Notes under the pieces: model-generated
Told to the model about the DNA's origin: nothing
Seen by the model: only the letters and a program-made list of their open reading frames with translations
Database searches by the model: none
Translations under genes and position numbers: made by a program
Assembly: GCA_937967625.1 (NCBI GenBank)
Contig: CALCJP010000127.1
Span: forward strand, 1 to 45,968
Direction: 5' to 3'
Origin: an uncultured Saprospiraceae bacterium
GTDB lineage: Bacteria > Bacteroidota > Bacteroidia > Chitinophagales > Saprospiraceae
Length of the DNA stretch: 45,968 nucleotides
Shown: positions 24,174 through 33,629 of the stretch, one piece after another
Layout: each line of letters starts with the position of its first letter
How positions within the stretch are numbered: the first letter of the stretch is position 1

Positions 24174-24785
24174 CTATTTATTTGGATATTTAAACTTATA
24201 TCCCGTGTATAATCCAAAAGCCATTATTGGGTAAAAATTAAATACTGTTTTATCGAAAGAAGTAACCCCTTGATAATAATAAAAATTAAGACAAACATTT
24301 TTATATTCTATTTCATACAAAGCTGTAAAACCAAAGTGGCTTAAACGGTCAATGAATTCCGCGTTTCCTATATTATTATTTGCGTAGACGTGTTCAAAGT
24401 TTCTTAGTAAGTTTAAGTTACCTCCCAGCCCTATATTTTGGTTGTTTTTAAAATTATATTTTAGCGATAAATTATTTTGTATAACATTGTATTTAAAACC
24501 TACGGTTGGAATAGCAAATATAGAATTAGCTTCAACATCTTTTTTTGTATAAAACGAAGTTAAAGCCAAACTATATTTTGGTGTGATTATATGTTCTACA
24601 GAAACTCCCCATAGAAAACTATTTAATTCAAAAACATTGTCTTGAACGTTGAAGTTACCTCTTTGATTTTTGTTAATTAAAGCCGTGAAATCTACTCCAA
24701 CAATTGGAGAAATAGATGATTGCGAATGTATTTTTAAACAAAGCACAAGAAAAAAGGACAGAGAATATAAAAACTTATTAAACAT
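24174..24785 (-). CDS. Putative outer-membrane beta-barrel protein
   Basis: 203 residues with a signal peptide (about 1-21, ending IHSQ). The rest has alternating hydrophobic strands (GVDFTALINK, SLWGVSVEHI-like, FGLYTGYKFKYP at the end) as in small PorT-like or OmpW-like barrels. No specific family recognised. Composition is far more AT-rich than der or the genes to its right, with different codon use, and the gene adjoins a broken T9SS peptidase; both suggest an acquired segment. Confidence 0.6.
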   Translation of the reverse strand: MFNKFLYSLSFFLVLCLKIHSQSSISPIVGVDFTALINKNQRGNFNVQDNVFELNSFLWGVSVEHIITPKYSLALTSFYTKKDVEANSIFAIPTVGFKYNVIQNNLSLKYNFKNNQNIGLGGNLNLLRNFEHVYANNNIGNAEFIDRLSHFGFTALYEIEYKNVCLNFYYYQGVTSFDKTVFNFYPIMAFGLYTGYKFKYPNK

Positions 24786-24805
24786 ATTCGATACACATAA
24801 TTAAG

Positions 24806-24835
24806 CATTAGAGAGTAAAACATTACTCCCTAATG
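24806..24835. terminator. Hairpin between barrel gene and peptidase remnant
   Basis: CATTAGAGAGTAA and TTACTCCCTAATG pair at 12 of 13 positions around AACA. The T-run on either side is poor, so it may terminate weakly. Confidence 0.5.
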
Positions 24836-24853
24836 ATCTTTAGTAATAGTAGC

Positions 24854-25594
24854 TTAATTAATAAAAAGAGATTTTTTTACATCAATAACTTCACCTGATT
24901 TATCAGTTAAAACAACAATCAATATTCCGTTATAGTTAATTGATGAAGGTTGGTAATCGTGATAATTACCATTAAAAATTATTTTACCCAATAAATCATA
25001 AACTATAACCTTTTGAGGTAATTTAAAGTTGTTGTTCTGTACATTATCAAGACTACTAGTCGAAGGTTTGAGCCCATAATATTCTTCACATGTTGGAAAA
25101 TCCTTCTCACCACAATCTATTATTTTAAGCCTTCTTTGAAATCTAAAGCCCGTGCTTGTCCAATAACCATCAACCGTTATTGTTCTCGGATAATAAGGGT
25201 ATATGGGCATAGATGTTATTTGAACGCAATTATTGGATTGAGTAGAATTGCCTATCTGCGTCCCAGACATATTGAAATTAGTAGAATTGCTACCAATTAT
25301 TGTCCATGTTATATTATCTGTTGTTCCTGCACCTTGGAGGCACATATCGAAACCATTGTCTTCAAGGCAAACTTGATAAGGGGCATCGAGACTATAATCA
25401 CAATCAGATATATCTCTGCCTTGAGGAAATATATCATTAAAAACACAAACTTTTTCCCAGGCACGCGCAACAGCATAATATTCATCAGAACATCGCCCAT
25501 AAAGGGTAGACGCAAATCTAATAGTCATTTCCATAAGGTCTTTTATGTCACTATGTTTATGCATTATTGGCAAGGCATCCATAAGAATCTCCAA
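24854..25594 (-). pseudogene. C-terminal part of a broken M4 metallopeptidase with T9SS sorting domain
   Basis: The frame (246 residues, TTG start at 25594 or ATG at 25582) begins with the end of a thermolysin-type domain: SDIKDLMEMTIRFASTLYG and EYYAVARAWEKVCVF correspond to the last helices of M4 enzymes. It ends in a type A T9SS C-terminal sorting domain (KVIVYDLLGKIIFNG ... GILIVVLTDKSGEVI...KSLFIN), which would direct export through the type IX system. It has no signal peptide of its own, and the upstream half is in another frame 12 bases away. Alone it cannot be an active peptidase. Confidence 0.7.
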
Positions 25595-25605
25595 TGGTAA
25601 TTTGT

Positions 25606-26871
25606 TTATTCAATATACTCTCCAATAATATCTGCTATTCCCTCATGTATAGATTTGGGTCCCATTTTATCAAAGTCATATTCAATGTGTCTGAAAAGAT
25701 AGCAGTGAGCTAATTCATGTGAAAGCATGTCGATAACTGACATGTGTTGCAAGTCACCTGGAGGTCCAAATAATCCCATCCGAATAAAAGCATTATCTAA
25801 AGTAGGATCCAAAATTGCCTCAGAGTTTAGACAATCTGTATCTGAATTTTCATCAACTGCAATGTTTACATTGTTAAATTCAATACCCAATTCATCTTTA
25901 AAAAGAGGAAGAACTGTTGAAGCAAGAAAAAATGTTTGATATGTTATAGGAGTTGCTTCATCTTCCCAAAATTCAGGGTTTGATGTTGAAGGAACAAAAC
26001 TATCATCCCACAAATCTTCGTCGAGGGGGTTTGTTAGACAAGGTCCAGATGGAGGTATGTCTAAAATTTTAATATTAAAGTCAGAATCATCACTAGATTC
26101 TAAGAACGTCTTACCTGTTGCTGCGTCAAAACGGTCATCTAAATCTTGTTCAGCACCATACGCATCCACATTTTCCATGGGAGCAAATAAATTTACTGTT
26201 GCATCTTTAGTTTTAATTATTTCACCATTTTGGGCATCTATCCAAGAAACTTTTGAACTTACGCCATCAAAATAAATTACTTTCCATGTGAGAATAAACT
26301 CACATTCATTATCCAAATTATGGCTAATGAGTAATTCAGATTCTGCCCTGACTACAGGAGAAGGAAGTATGTCTAAAATGTCCGATTCCAGAATATTTGG
26401 TGTAGTAGGAATATTTGGCTCATCAATAATATAAGGTGAAATCATTGCTAATTCATCGCAAGGACCTCCACCCGGTCCTGTATCAGTACCTCTATAAAGA
26501 ACTTCAGTATATCCGCCACCATTTACTTTAACTGAATTGAACAATTGTTCATATCGTCTAAAAAATTTGTTTTCTTCAAGGCGACTAGGAGTTTCATTAA
26601 CGAATTGAAAAGAGGTATTTTCTTCTACTCCCATAGCGCCAAAAATATCTTCAACGGTTGTACCATTTTCCATTATTTCGGGGTCAATCATTACTCCACC
26701 ATTCGGAAAAACCTCATACACAAGTGACTCAACTTGAGTTATATTTTCGTTGTAGAGAAAACTATTAAGGTTTGAACAATTATAAGGAGAATTGTACTCT
26801 CCTTCAGCCTGTCCAAAAGAGTTTGTTATTATTAAGAAAGTGCAGAAAATAAGAATCTTTAGTTTATTCAT
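25606..26871 (-). pseudogene. N-terminal part of a broken M4 (thermolysin-type) metallopeptidase
   Basis: 421 residues: signal peptide (1-20, ends FGQ), a propeptide of FTP/PepSY type (FRRYEQLFNSVKVNGGG and WKVIYFDG...WIDAQNGEI), then the catalytic helix with HELAH (H385, H389) and the third zinc ligand in EGIAD (E410). It stops eight residues after that motif. The region of about 95 residues that follows in thermolysin, including its second-shell histidine (H231), is missing; the domain end appears in the next frame (24854-25594). An internal deletion with frame loss is the simplest reading. AT-rich like its neighbour. Confidence 0.72.
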
Positions 26872-26924
26872 AATTAGATGGTTTTGGAAACGTTATTTAC
26901 GTATAGTTTTAAAAAGGTAAAATA

Positions 26925-26932
26925 CAAATATA
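26925..26932 (-). promoter_or_regulatory. Possible -7 element of the peptidase gene
   Basis: TATATTTG on the minus strand fits TAnnTTTG, 53 bases before the start. No -33 TTTG was found. Confidence 0.35.
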
Positions 26933-27123
26933 AACTTAAATTTGATGATTTTTGATTAAGCGACTTTCGTTAGGGTTTACAGAAAAGAATTCATCGTTCC
27001 CTTTTGACAAAAGATTGATTGTCAATCAAATAGATTCAGTAGCCTAAAATCAAAAGGTAAAACCTTCATTAGCTACTCTTTCAAATCAAAAAATAGATTT
27101 ACCTTACGGAAAATATTAGTTCC

Positions 27124-28077
27124 ATGTCAAACAACCGCTTACTGCAAATAATTTCCTTCCTGTTGCTCTTTGCTGTGCTTGGTTGTAAAACTCCCGCAAA
27201 ATTAGCCGATAATACCAAATTAAAAAGCGGCGACGTTTTTACCTACCGAATCCATCGAGATACTGATTTGGAAATGGACATGATTGGACAAACCCAAATT
27301 GCTACCAATAAGCAAACGATTGACCTAAAATACAGCATTTATAAAATTGAGGCAGATGGTGCTATTGAAGCAATTTTGACCATCAAACGATTGAAACTTT
27401 GGCAAGTAAATAGCTTCGAAGCCATCAATTTTGATAGCGAAAAAATGGAAGGTCGCGAAAACCTCCCCATTCGACAGCGGGTGTTTCAAAAGATGATCGG
27501 TCAACAACTTCGATTAAAATTAGACAAACAAGGGGGCATTCAATATCTAACAGGCGCGAGTGACTACATCGATGACTTCTTCTCTCAAAAGGAAGCTAGC
27601 AGCGAGATGAGAATCGATCTTCAATTATTGGGATATTACAGAGCGATTAGAGAGCAACTGGGGGACAATGCCCTCAAAGAGCTTTTGACTCAATTGCATA
27701 CTATCAAACCTCCTACAAAATTTGAAAAGGGACTCACCTGGATGACTGAAATGACCACAGAAACCGGCATCGATGTAAAAAAGAAAAATGAATTCACTTG
27801 CGAAAAAATATCTCCTCGCGGCATTGAATTAAAACTATCTGCAGCCGTGGAACCCAACCCCGAAACGGTAGGCACGACCATCGGAACCAGTAAAGTGAAA
27901 TTTGCTTTAAAGGGAGCGGAATCAGGAAAGTACTTAGTGAATAGCTTGGGATGGACAAAAACTGCCGACATTCAGACCCACCTAACAGGTATGGCGACTA
28001 TCGTAGCTAAAAACTTAGCTCCAATCGAAACGAATGTCATTGTAAAAATGGAAACGAAATTTGAACGGCTAAAATAG
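27124..28077 (+). CDS. Putative lipoprotein, DUF6263-like
   Basis: 317 residues with a lipoprotein signal (lipobox VLGC at about 18-21). The body is beta-rich with GQTQIATNKQTIDLKYSI near residue 55 and GTSKVKFALKG near 260, which fits DUF6263-type envelope proteins; this is a recollection, not a search. No catalytic motif seen. It ends exactly where the converging glycosyltransferase gene ends (28077/28078). Confidence 0.65.
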   Translation: MSNNRLLQIISFLLLFAVLGCKTPAKLADNTKLKSGDVFTYRIHRDTDLEMDMIGQTQIATNKQTIDLKYSIYKIEADGAIEAILTIKRLKLWQVNSFEAINFDSEKMEGRENLPIRQRVFQKMIGQQLRLKLDKQGGIQYLTGASDYIDDFFSQKEASSEMRIDLQLLGYYRAIREQLGDNALKELLTQLHTIKPPTKFEKGLTWMTEMTTETGIDVKKKNEFTCEKISPRGIELKLSAAVEPNPETVGTTIGTSKVKFALKGAESGKYLVNSLGWTKTADIQTHLTGMATIVAKNLAPIETNVIVKMETKFERLK

Positions 28078-29067
28078 TTAACCCAAGTGCATGATCGAAG
28101 GCTTTTCTTCTCCTTCCCAACCCACTTCCTTCTCTATCAAATACATGTTGCGGTGAGGCGCATTGCGCGAAACTAACTCGGCTAAAAAACCGGTTACGAA
28201 AAGCATGGTTCCGATGATCATAGCGGTCAGACCAACGTAAAACCAGGAAATGTCTGCAATGTTTTTTGCCGGAAGGTTGTAGATGAGTGCGTAAAATTTA
28301 TTCGCTCCTAAGATGAAAAAAGTCAAAAAACCCACCATGAAAGTAGCGCCGCCGATAGTGCCAAAAAAGTGCATGGGCTGCTTACTAAACTTCCCCACAA
28401 ACATAATCGACAACAAATCCAATGGTCCTTTAATAAACCGACTCAAGCCAAATTTAGTGACGCCATATTTGCGTGCCTGATGTTGTACAACTTTCTCTCC
28501 CACTTTCGTGAAACCACTCCATTTGGCAATCACCGGAATGTAACGGTGCATTTCGCCATAGACTTCAATGCTTTTGACGACCTCGCTACGATAGGCTTTC
28601 AAGCCGCAATTCATGTCATGCAGTTTGATGCCCGACATCCAAGTCGTGACGCCGTTGTAGAGCTTAGTAGGAATCGTTTTAGAGAGCGGATCATAGCGTT
28701 TTTTCTTCCAGCCTGATACGATATCGAAGCCATCTTCCAATACCATGCGACGCATTTCGGGAATCTCCTCTGGGCTGTCTTGTAAGTCAGCATCCATAGT
28801 GATGACTACATCGCCCTTGGTCATTGCAAAACCAGTATTTAGCGCAGCGGATTTGCCGTAATTTCTTCTAAACTTGATGCCTTTGACGGTAGGAAGCGTC
28901 GCTACCATTTTCTCAATCAACTTCCAAGAGTCATCAGAACTGCCATCATCTATGAAGATGATTTCGTAGCTGTAGCCCTCTCTTTCCATGACCTCGCGAA
29001 TCCATCGTTCCAATTCAGGTAGCGATTCTTCTTCGTTGAGCTGCGGTATGACGATTGATAAATCCAT
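28078..29067 (-). CDS. Family 2 glycosyltransferase, polyprenyl-phosphate sugar type
   Basis: 329 residues. The N-terminal GT-A domain has SIVIPQLNEEESLPEL, DDGSSDDSW and the metal-binding DADLQDSPEEIP. Two C-terminal membrane helices (about 230-255 and 268-293) match the GtrB/DPM-like branch, which moves a sugar from a nucleotide to undecaprenyl phosphate. The sugar is unknown. On the minus strand a -7-like TAATTTTG lies at 29082-29089, very close to the start. Confidence 0.9.
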   Translation of the reverse strand: MDLSIVIPQLNEEESLPELERWIREVMEREGYSYEIIFIDDGSSDDSWKLIEKMVATLPTVKGIKFRRNYGKSAALNTGFAMTKGDVVITMDADLQDSPEEIPEMRRMVLEDGFDIVSGWKKKRYDPLSKTIPTKLYNGVTTWMSGIKLHDMNCGLKAYRSEVVKSIEVYGEMHRYIPVIAKWSGFTKVGEKVVQHQARKYGVTKFGLSRFIKGPLDLLSIMFVGKFSKQPMHFFGTIGGATFMVGFLTFFILGANKFYALIYNLPAKNIADISWFYVGLTAMIIGTMLFVTGFLAELVSRNAPHRNMYLIEKEVGWEGEEKPSIMHLG

Positions 29068-29199
29068 AATTTAATGAAAATCAAAATTACAATGAAAATG
29101 AAAACACTCACCCATTGGATTTTATTTTGATGTTCATCTTCAATTTTTTTGAGTAAAACCAGTTAGCTTACGCAAAAATCAAATTTTCGTTTGACTTTA

Positions 29200-29215
29200 T
29201 TTGCCGGAAGGCAGA
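29200..29215. repeat. Hairpin with GGAA loop
   Basis: TTTGCC-GGAA-GGCAGA. GGAA is also a GNRA loop, so the sequence changed but the loop class did not. Confidence 0.6.
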
Positions 29216-29222
29216 AAACTAT

Positions 29223-29597
29223 CTAAGCTAATTGCGAAACGATCCGCTCTTCCATCATGCTGCTGATTCGCTTATTGATTTCGCTTTGTTGCTGATGGTA
29301 GAAGTTTAATTCTTCTAACTCGAAAAGAGCAATTACAATTCCAATCAAGAGCGTTCTTAACTTCTGATTCTTTTGAAGCGTGGATTGGATTTTTTCTTTT
29401 TTCCCTTTCGGGGAATATTTCCCCAAGTCGATTTTGAACCGATTTATTTCCGAAAGGAAAATCGCCAAGATGATTTCGTTTTGAAATTTGAGTATCGGAC
29501 GCAATACTTCATGATGAAACTGCTCTATTGGCGTTTGTATCTGTTCAGTTTCAATCGCAGCAATTTGTGGACGCAAGGTTTTTATATTTTCTCTCAT
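29223..29597 (-). CDS. Hypothetical protein carrying repeat-derived residues
   Basis: 124 residues, mostly alpha-helical (HHEVLRPILKFQNEIILAIFL, then LRTLLIGIVIALFELEELNFYHQQQ). Possibly a small four-helix protein. I know no family. Two hairpin repeats lie in frame: 29401-29414 (Y-S-P-K-G-K) and 29446-29462 (A-I-F-L-S-E). It is on the same strand as the exonuclease upstream, but 135 bases and a repeat separate them. Confidence 0.6.
   Translation of the reverse strand: MRENIKTLRPQIAAIETEQIQTPIEQFHHEVLRPILKFQNEIILAIFLSEINRFKIDLGKYSPKGKKEKIQSTLQKNQKLRTLLIGIVIALFELEELNFYHQQQSEINKRISSMMEERIVSQLA
29446..29462. repeat. GAAA-loop hairpin inside small gene
   Basis: ATTTCC-GAAA-GGAAAAT, a perfect 6-bp stem in frame in the 124-residue gene. 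A CCC-stem copy lies at 29401-29414. Confidence 0.65.
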
Positions 29598-29620
29598 AAG
29601 ATCTTGATTCTAAAACCGGA

Positions 29621-29690
29621 GCCTGAGCGGAGTCGATGACGAAATGGCAACGATAAATTTTCATGTTTTCGGTTTCGACTCCGCTCAACC
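29621..29690. repeat. Inverted repeat with TGAGCGGAGTCGA core
   Basis: The core TGAGCGGAGTCGA appears at 29624-29636 and in reverse complement at 29675-29688. This is a common Bacteroidota intergenic repeat, in my recollection, and is separate from the GAAA-loop family. Confidence 0.7.
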
Positions 29691-29732
29691 TACGCTTTTG
29701 AATGGGTGCCTTTTGGATAGGATCTGTCCTAC

Positions 29733-30491
29733 TTAGCTATCTCTCCCCAAAAAATGAATTTGCTCCTCTTCCAAAATAGGCATGTATAAAAGTTTTAACA
29801 TCAATTGTGCGGTTGCCAAAACATCTTTTTCACAATAGACCGCAATGCGCTCCAAATCATCTTCTTCCCAAAACACGCGCCCTACCTGACTTCCGTCAAT
29901 GTCATCTTTTGGAGAGGGAAAACCCAAAACCCCAGCCAAAAGTTTAAGCGAAGTATAGCTTTTATAATCCCCGAATTTCCACATCACCATAGTGTCCAAA
30001 AGATGTTTGGTCTCCCAGGGCTTTTTACCATAGAGCTGCAACATAATAGGCAATCGGACCTGATTAATTACCATGCGACGGCAGATGTAAGGAATGTCAA
30101 ATTCTTTGATGTTGTGTCCGCAGAGATATTGATTTTGGAGGTTGGTATAATGTTGATTAAGCAAAACAGCAAACTCTTCTAATAAAATCTTTTCGTCTCT
30201 ATTCGCAAAAGATTTGAGACGAATTGAGAGCTTTTTGTCTTTATCTCTCATCAAGTACCCAACAGAAATACAAACGATTTTTCCAAACTCAGAATAGATG
30301 GCTGCCTTGTCTTTGTAGAGCACTGCCATTTCTTCCAAATCATTGATTTCTTCCAGAGGTTTTCTCAATAAGCGAGCGCCCTTTTTAGTCCAAAGCTCTT
30401 GCATGTCATTGCTAAGTTCCGTGAAGTCACTAGTAGCACAAACTGTCTCAATATCAAGAAATAACACCTTCGTGATGTCTAATTGAATCAT
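29733..30491 (-). CDS. Predicted 3'-5' exonuclease, PolB-related
   Basis: 252 residues. DnaQ-like exonuclease motifs are present: LFLDIET with D13 and E15, LCGHNIKEFDIPY in the middle and YCEKDVLATAQL near 225. They match the predicted PolB-like exonuclease family (PF10108-type). No polymerase domain is attached. It likely trims DNA or RNA ends in the cytoplasm; the substrate is unknown. Confidence 0.85.
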   Translation of the reverse strand: MIQLDITKVLFLDIETVCATSDFTELSNDMQELWTKKGARLLRKPLEEINDLEEMAVLYKDKAAIYSEFGKIVCISVGYLMRDKDKKLSIRLKSFANRDEKILLEEFAVLLNQHYTNLQNQYLCGHNIKEFDIPYICRRMVINQVRLPIMLQLYGKKPWETKHLLDTMVMWKFGDYKSYTSLKLLAGVLGFPSPKDDIDGSQVGRVFWEEDDLERIAVYCEKDVLATAQLMLKLLYMPILEEEQIHFLGRDS

Positions 30492-30605
30492 GTTATTTGT
30501 TTATAATTTACCATTGATTCGTAATGAGTTGTTAATCCCTACCATAAGAATAAGTATTTTTAAGAGGCGAACAATAAAAATGCGCCTTATTCCATTTTGA
30601 AGTTC

Positions 30606-30613
30606 TAATTTTG
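30606..30613 (+). promoter_or_regulatory. Possible -7 element
   Basis: TAATTTTG fits TAnnTTTG, 78 bases before the ATG of the coiled-coil membrane protein gene. Confidence 0.35.
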
Positions 30614-30691
30614 TGATAAAATTAACAGGCAAAAGAACATACAATTTTTCACCGAAATCAAAATTAATTAATTTAAAATCACAACTTAATT

Positions 30692-31648
30692 ATGAGCAAC
30701 AATAATTCTCAGTCAACGTGGTTAGCGATTCTATCTGTTTTGGTATTAGCCCTTGCAGGAATCTCCATCTACCTATTGACTAGCAAAAACAGCTTACAAG
30801 AGGCAAATCTTGAAAAACAAGATAAATTAGAAGAAGTCATTCAGTTGAAAGATTCTTTGGATGCGCAATTCAATGACGCAATTTTGGAATTGGACGAAAT
30901 GAAAGGAACCAATGCAGAATTGAATGAAATCATCGAACAGCAAAAAACGGACTTAACTGCTCAGAAAAGAAAAATTTCTGGATTGATCGGCAGCAAGAGA
31001 CGCTTGAATGAGGCGCGCGAAGAAATCGCAAAAATGACTGCACAAGCAGAGCAATACATGGCTCAAATCAGTCAGCTTCAAAATGAAAAACAAGCATTGA
31101 CTCAAGAGAACGTAACCCTCAATACGGACCTCACCACTGCTCGCTCTGCCAATGAAGAGTTGACTTCAGCAAAAGCAATGCTTGTTAGTGAAAAAGCAGA
31201 CCTCGAAACTCAAAGAGCCGAATTGGCTGAAAAAGTTTCTGTAGGCTCTGTAGTAAAAGTGAGCAACGTAGCAGTTCAAGGATTTAAAGTAAGAAAGAGT
31301 GGCAAGCGCTCTGACAAGAAGAAAGCACGTAACATTGATGTGTTGCAGATGTGTTTCAACTTGATTTCAAATAAAGTAGTGGAGGCAGGTACTGAAACTT
31401 TCCAACTTGTTTTGATGTCTCCAGACGGTACACCAATTTTGGGTGGCACTACTTCTGGAAGTTTCATGAGCAAAGAATCTGGCTCAGAAGTGAGATACAC
31501 CATGGAAGTAACCGAGACCTACTCAAACGCTGGCAAAGAAGTTTGTTTAGACTACGAAGATCCAAACGGCTACCAAAAAGGAACTTACAATGTAGAAATC
31601 TACAACAAAGGATTCCTTTCTGGTGAAGGCAACTTCACTTTGAAATAA
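30692..31648 (+). CDS. Membrane-anchored coiled-coil protein with C-terminal beta domain
   Basis: 318 residues: one transmembrane helix (about 9-30), a long coiled coil (about 33-185, rich in Glu, Gln and Lys heptads), then a roughly 115-residue beta-rich domain (VGSVVKVSNVAVQGFKVR ... YTMEVTETYSNAGKEVCLDYEDPNGYQKGTYNVEIYNKG). It looks like a spacer carrying an immunoglobulin-like head on the far side of the membrane. No family known to me. A strong terminator follows 33 bases after the stop. Confidence 0.75.
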   Translation: MSNNNSQSTWLAILSVLVLALAGISIYLLTSKNSLQEANLEKQDKLEEVIQLKDSLDAQFNDAILELDEMKGTNAELNEIIEQQKTDLTAQKRKISGLIGSKRRLNEAREEIAKMTAQAEQYMAQISQLQNEKQALTQENVTLNTDLTTARSANEELTSAKAMLVSEKADLETQRAELAEKVSVGSVVKVSNVAVQGFKVRKSGKRSDKKKARNIDVLQMCFNLISNKVVEAGTETFQLVLMSPDGTPILGGTTSGSFMSKESGSEVRYTMEVTETYSNAGKEVCLDYEDPNGYQKGTYNVEIYNKGFLSGEGNFTLK

Positions 31649-31681
31649 GAAAACAACTTGCATAAATTAACTTGAATCCAA

Positions 31682-31720
31682 CCGCCGGAATGACGAAATT
31701 TGTCGTTCCGGCGGTTTCTT
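31682..31720 (+). terminator. Intrinsic terminator
   Basis: A 13-bp GC-rich stem (CCGCCGGAATGAC with GTCGTTCCGGCGG, one T-G wobble) followed by a T-rich run. Ends the coiled-coil gene. Confidence 0.88.
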
Positions 31721-31750
31721 TTTTTAAACCCAAATCCAAAACTGCTGTTC

Positions 31751-31815
31751 TTCCCTTTCGGGAAATGATGTACCATATTATTTGCCGAAAGGCATGTCCC
31801 GAACTCGCTTCGGGA
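31751..31815. repeat. Cluster of three hairpin repeats before DUF2452 gene
   Basis: TTCCC-TTTC-GGGAA (31751-31764), TTTGCCGAAAGGC (31781-31793), then the inner long-form stem TCCCGAA/TTCGGGA (31797-31815). The last two look like a long form whose outer arm was resolved. Confidence 0.78.
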
Positions 31816-31832
31816 AAAAGGAAAAATACACC

Positions 31833-32306
31833 ATGAGTAAAAAGGAGAAAAACGAAAAGGCGAAAGAAGAATTTATCAATCCAATTGATATCGACAAAGT
31901 GGCTGAAAATCCACATCTGCTCCCCTATGCCCATACCGTCGGAGGAGCGGTTATCAAACCAGTCGATAAAGGGCGTATCAAAGGATTGGCAGTTTCGGCG
32001 ATGTATGAGCAGACCGACATGCAGATGTCGCAAATCAAGGAGCAAATCGACCTCCTTGCTGCTCAAGCAAGAGCCATCCAAAAACGTGTCGAAATCTCCG
32101 AACTTATCTATCAGGCAGAGATGAGTATCAAGCCGCTCATCAGTCACACCTATCACCTTTACCAACGCCCTAAAACTGGCAAATACACACTCTCCATGAT
32201 TGCCCCTGAAGAGTGGGGACGTTCCAGTCCATTAGATTTTATTGCAACGGTCAAGATGTTGGCAGACCATACTTGGGATGTTTTAGAGTCGCGAGTAGAG
32301 TTATAG
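31833..32306 (+). CDS. DUF2452 protein
   Basis: 157 residues from the ATG at 31833; the frame extends back to a TTG inside a hairpin repeat and is rejected. Matches DUF2452 by INPIDIDKVAENPHLLPYAH and ISHTYHLYQRPKTGKYTLSMI. Cytosolic, function unknown. In the middle (about 55-95) is an amphipathic helix, IKEQIDLLAAQARAIQKR. Confidence 0.8.
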   Translation: MSKKEKNEKAKEEFINPIDIDKVAENPHLLPYAHTVGGAVIKPVDKGRIKGLAVSAMYEQTDMQMSQIKEQIDLLAAQARAIQKRVEISELIYQAEMSIKPLISHTYHLYQRPKTGKYTLSMIAPEEWGRSSPLDFIATVKMLADHTWDVLESRVEL

Positions 32307-32320
32307 TCTGCAGCCCCGTT

Positions 32321-32387
32321 TTCGAGCGTAGCCGAGAAGAACAATCGCAAATTCGAGCTTTTGATGCCGTTCTCGGATACGCTCGAA
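32321..32387. terminator. Bidirectional hairpin between DUF2452 and hutI
   Basis: TTCGAGCGTAGCCGAGAA (32321-32338) and TTCTCGGATACGCTCGAA (32370-32387) are nearly complementary (about 17 of 18). Lies between converging genes, with few T residues, so probably a structural repeat that also ends transcription. Confidence 0.65.
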
Positions 32388-32393
32388 CTCCGG

Positions 32394-33629
32394 TTATTGC
32401 ACCTCCCCTCTCAATATCACCTGCTCCACCAAATCACTTCCAAAAGCATAAGGCAGATAAGCAATCGAAGACATTGGCTTCGAGATGAAGGCGTTTGCCA
32501 ACTTCCCTTTGGCAATCGAACCCATTTCGTTTTCGACATCCATGGCGATTGCGCCGTTGATGGTTGCGGCATTGATGGCTTCCTCAGGAGTCATGCGGAG
32601 GTTGATACAAGCGAGTGAAAGCACGAATGGCATTTTGCCGGAAGGCGTGGTGCCTGGGTTGAAATCAGTTGCTAAGGCAACGCCGAGACCCTCGGTAATC
32701 ATTTTTCGCGCAGGCGGAAAATGATTTTGATTTAAGAAAAAAGGAGCGGTCGGCAGCAAGCAAGGAATCGTATTCGAGTTTTTCAAAACTTGAATTTCTT
32801 TATCAGTGACGACTTCGAGGTGATCGACCGATTTTGCGCCATGATTGACGGCAGCTTCAATGCCACCGAGGCTATAAAATTGGTTGGTGTGAATTTTTGC
32901 AGGCAATCCATATTTGGCGCCAGCCTCCATGATTTGTTCCGTTTCCCTTACGGAAAATGCTACTTTTTCACAGAACACATCAATATAATCCGCCAAGCCT
33001 TCCTCGGCGATTTGCGGAAGCATTTCTTCTAAAACGATGCGCATGTATTCCCCGCGATTACTTCGATATTCCATCGGAATGGAATGAGCGCCCAAAAATG
33101 TCGCTTTAATTTCAGCCGATGATTTTTCTTTTAATTTTCGAATGACGCGGAGCATTTTCAACTCGCTTTCGAAAGTCAAGCCATAACCGCTTTTGATTTC
33201 GATAGCGCCTGTGCCGTAGCTGATGACTTCTTGCAATCGCTCCCATGCTTGCTTGAAGAGTTTTTCTTCTGAGGTGGCTTGCAACTTTCTCGCGGAATTA
33301 AGTATGCCGCCCCCACGAGCGGAGATTTCCTCATAAGACAAGCCGTTGATTCTATCTACAAATTCGCCTTCTCTGCTTGCTGCAAATACTAAGTGCGAGT
33401 GCGAATCACAGAAAGAAGGGAATACCATTTTTCCTTCCGCGTCGATTGTTTTTTCTGCCCTTGACGAGCAATGTTCCATCTCGCCAAAATCTGCAATCCG
33501 CTCATTTTCAATGAGCAGAAAAGCATTTTCAATACAGGGAAGGTGCTGCATGTCGGCACCTTTTACGATTGAATTGTCTGAGCGAACTTGAACTAACTTT
33601 TTAATATTTCGAATCAGGAGGGAACTCAT
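32394..33629 (-). CDS. hutI: Imidazolonepropionase
   Basis: 411 residues. Hydrolyses imidazolone-5-propionate to formiminoglutamate in histidine breakdown. Zn-binding H77-S-H79 (DSHSHLVFA), FVDRINGLSYEEISARGGGI, GAHSIPMEY and FNPGTTPSG identify the enzyme. The other hut genes (hutH, hutU) are not in the window. Its start overlaps the stop of the preceding small gene (ATGA), so it ends a three-gene chain with the methyltransferase. Hairpin-like cores at 32633 and 32943 fit the natural protein. Confidence 0.96.
   Translation of the reverse strand: MSSLLIRNIKKLVQVRSDNSIVKGADMQHLPCIENAFLLIENERIADFGEMEHCSSRAEKTIDAEGKMVFPSFCDSHSHLVFAASREGEFVDRINGLSYEEISARGGGILNSARKLQATSEEKLFKQAWERLQEVISYGTGAIEIKSGYGLTFESELKMLRVIRKLKEKSSAEIKATFLGAHSIPMEYRSNRGEYMRIVLEEMLPQIAEEGLADYIDVFCEKVAFSVRETEQIMEAGAKYGLPAKIHTNQFYSLGGIEAAVNHGAKSVDHLEVVTDKEIQVLKNSNTIPCLLPTAPFFLNQNHFPPARKMITEGLGVALATDFNPGTTPSGKMPFVLSLACINLRMTPEEAINAATINGAIAMDVENEMGSIAKGKLANAFISKPMSSIAYLPYAFGSDLVEQVILRGEVQ

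Noticed and set aside
32633-32645. Repeat insertion in hutI
   Set aside because: TTTTGCC-GGAA-GGC encodes the conserved T-P-S-G-K-M motif, so no insertion is needed.
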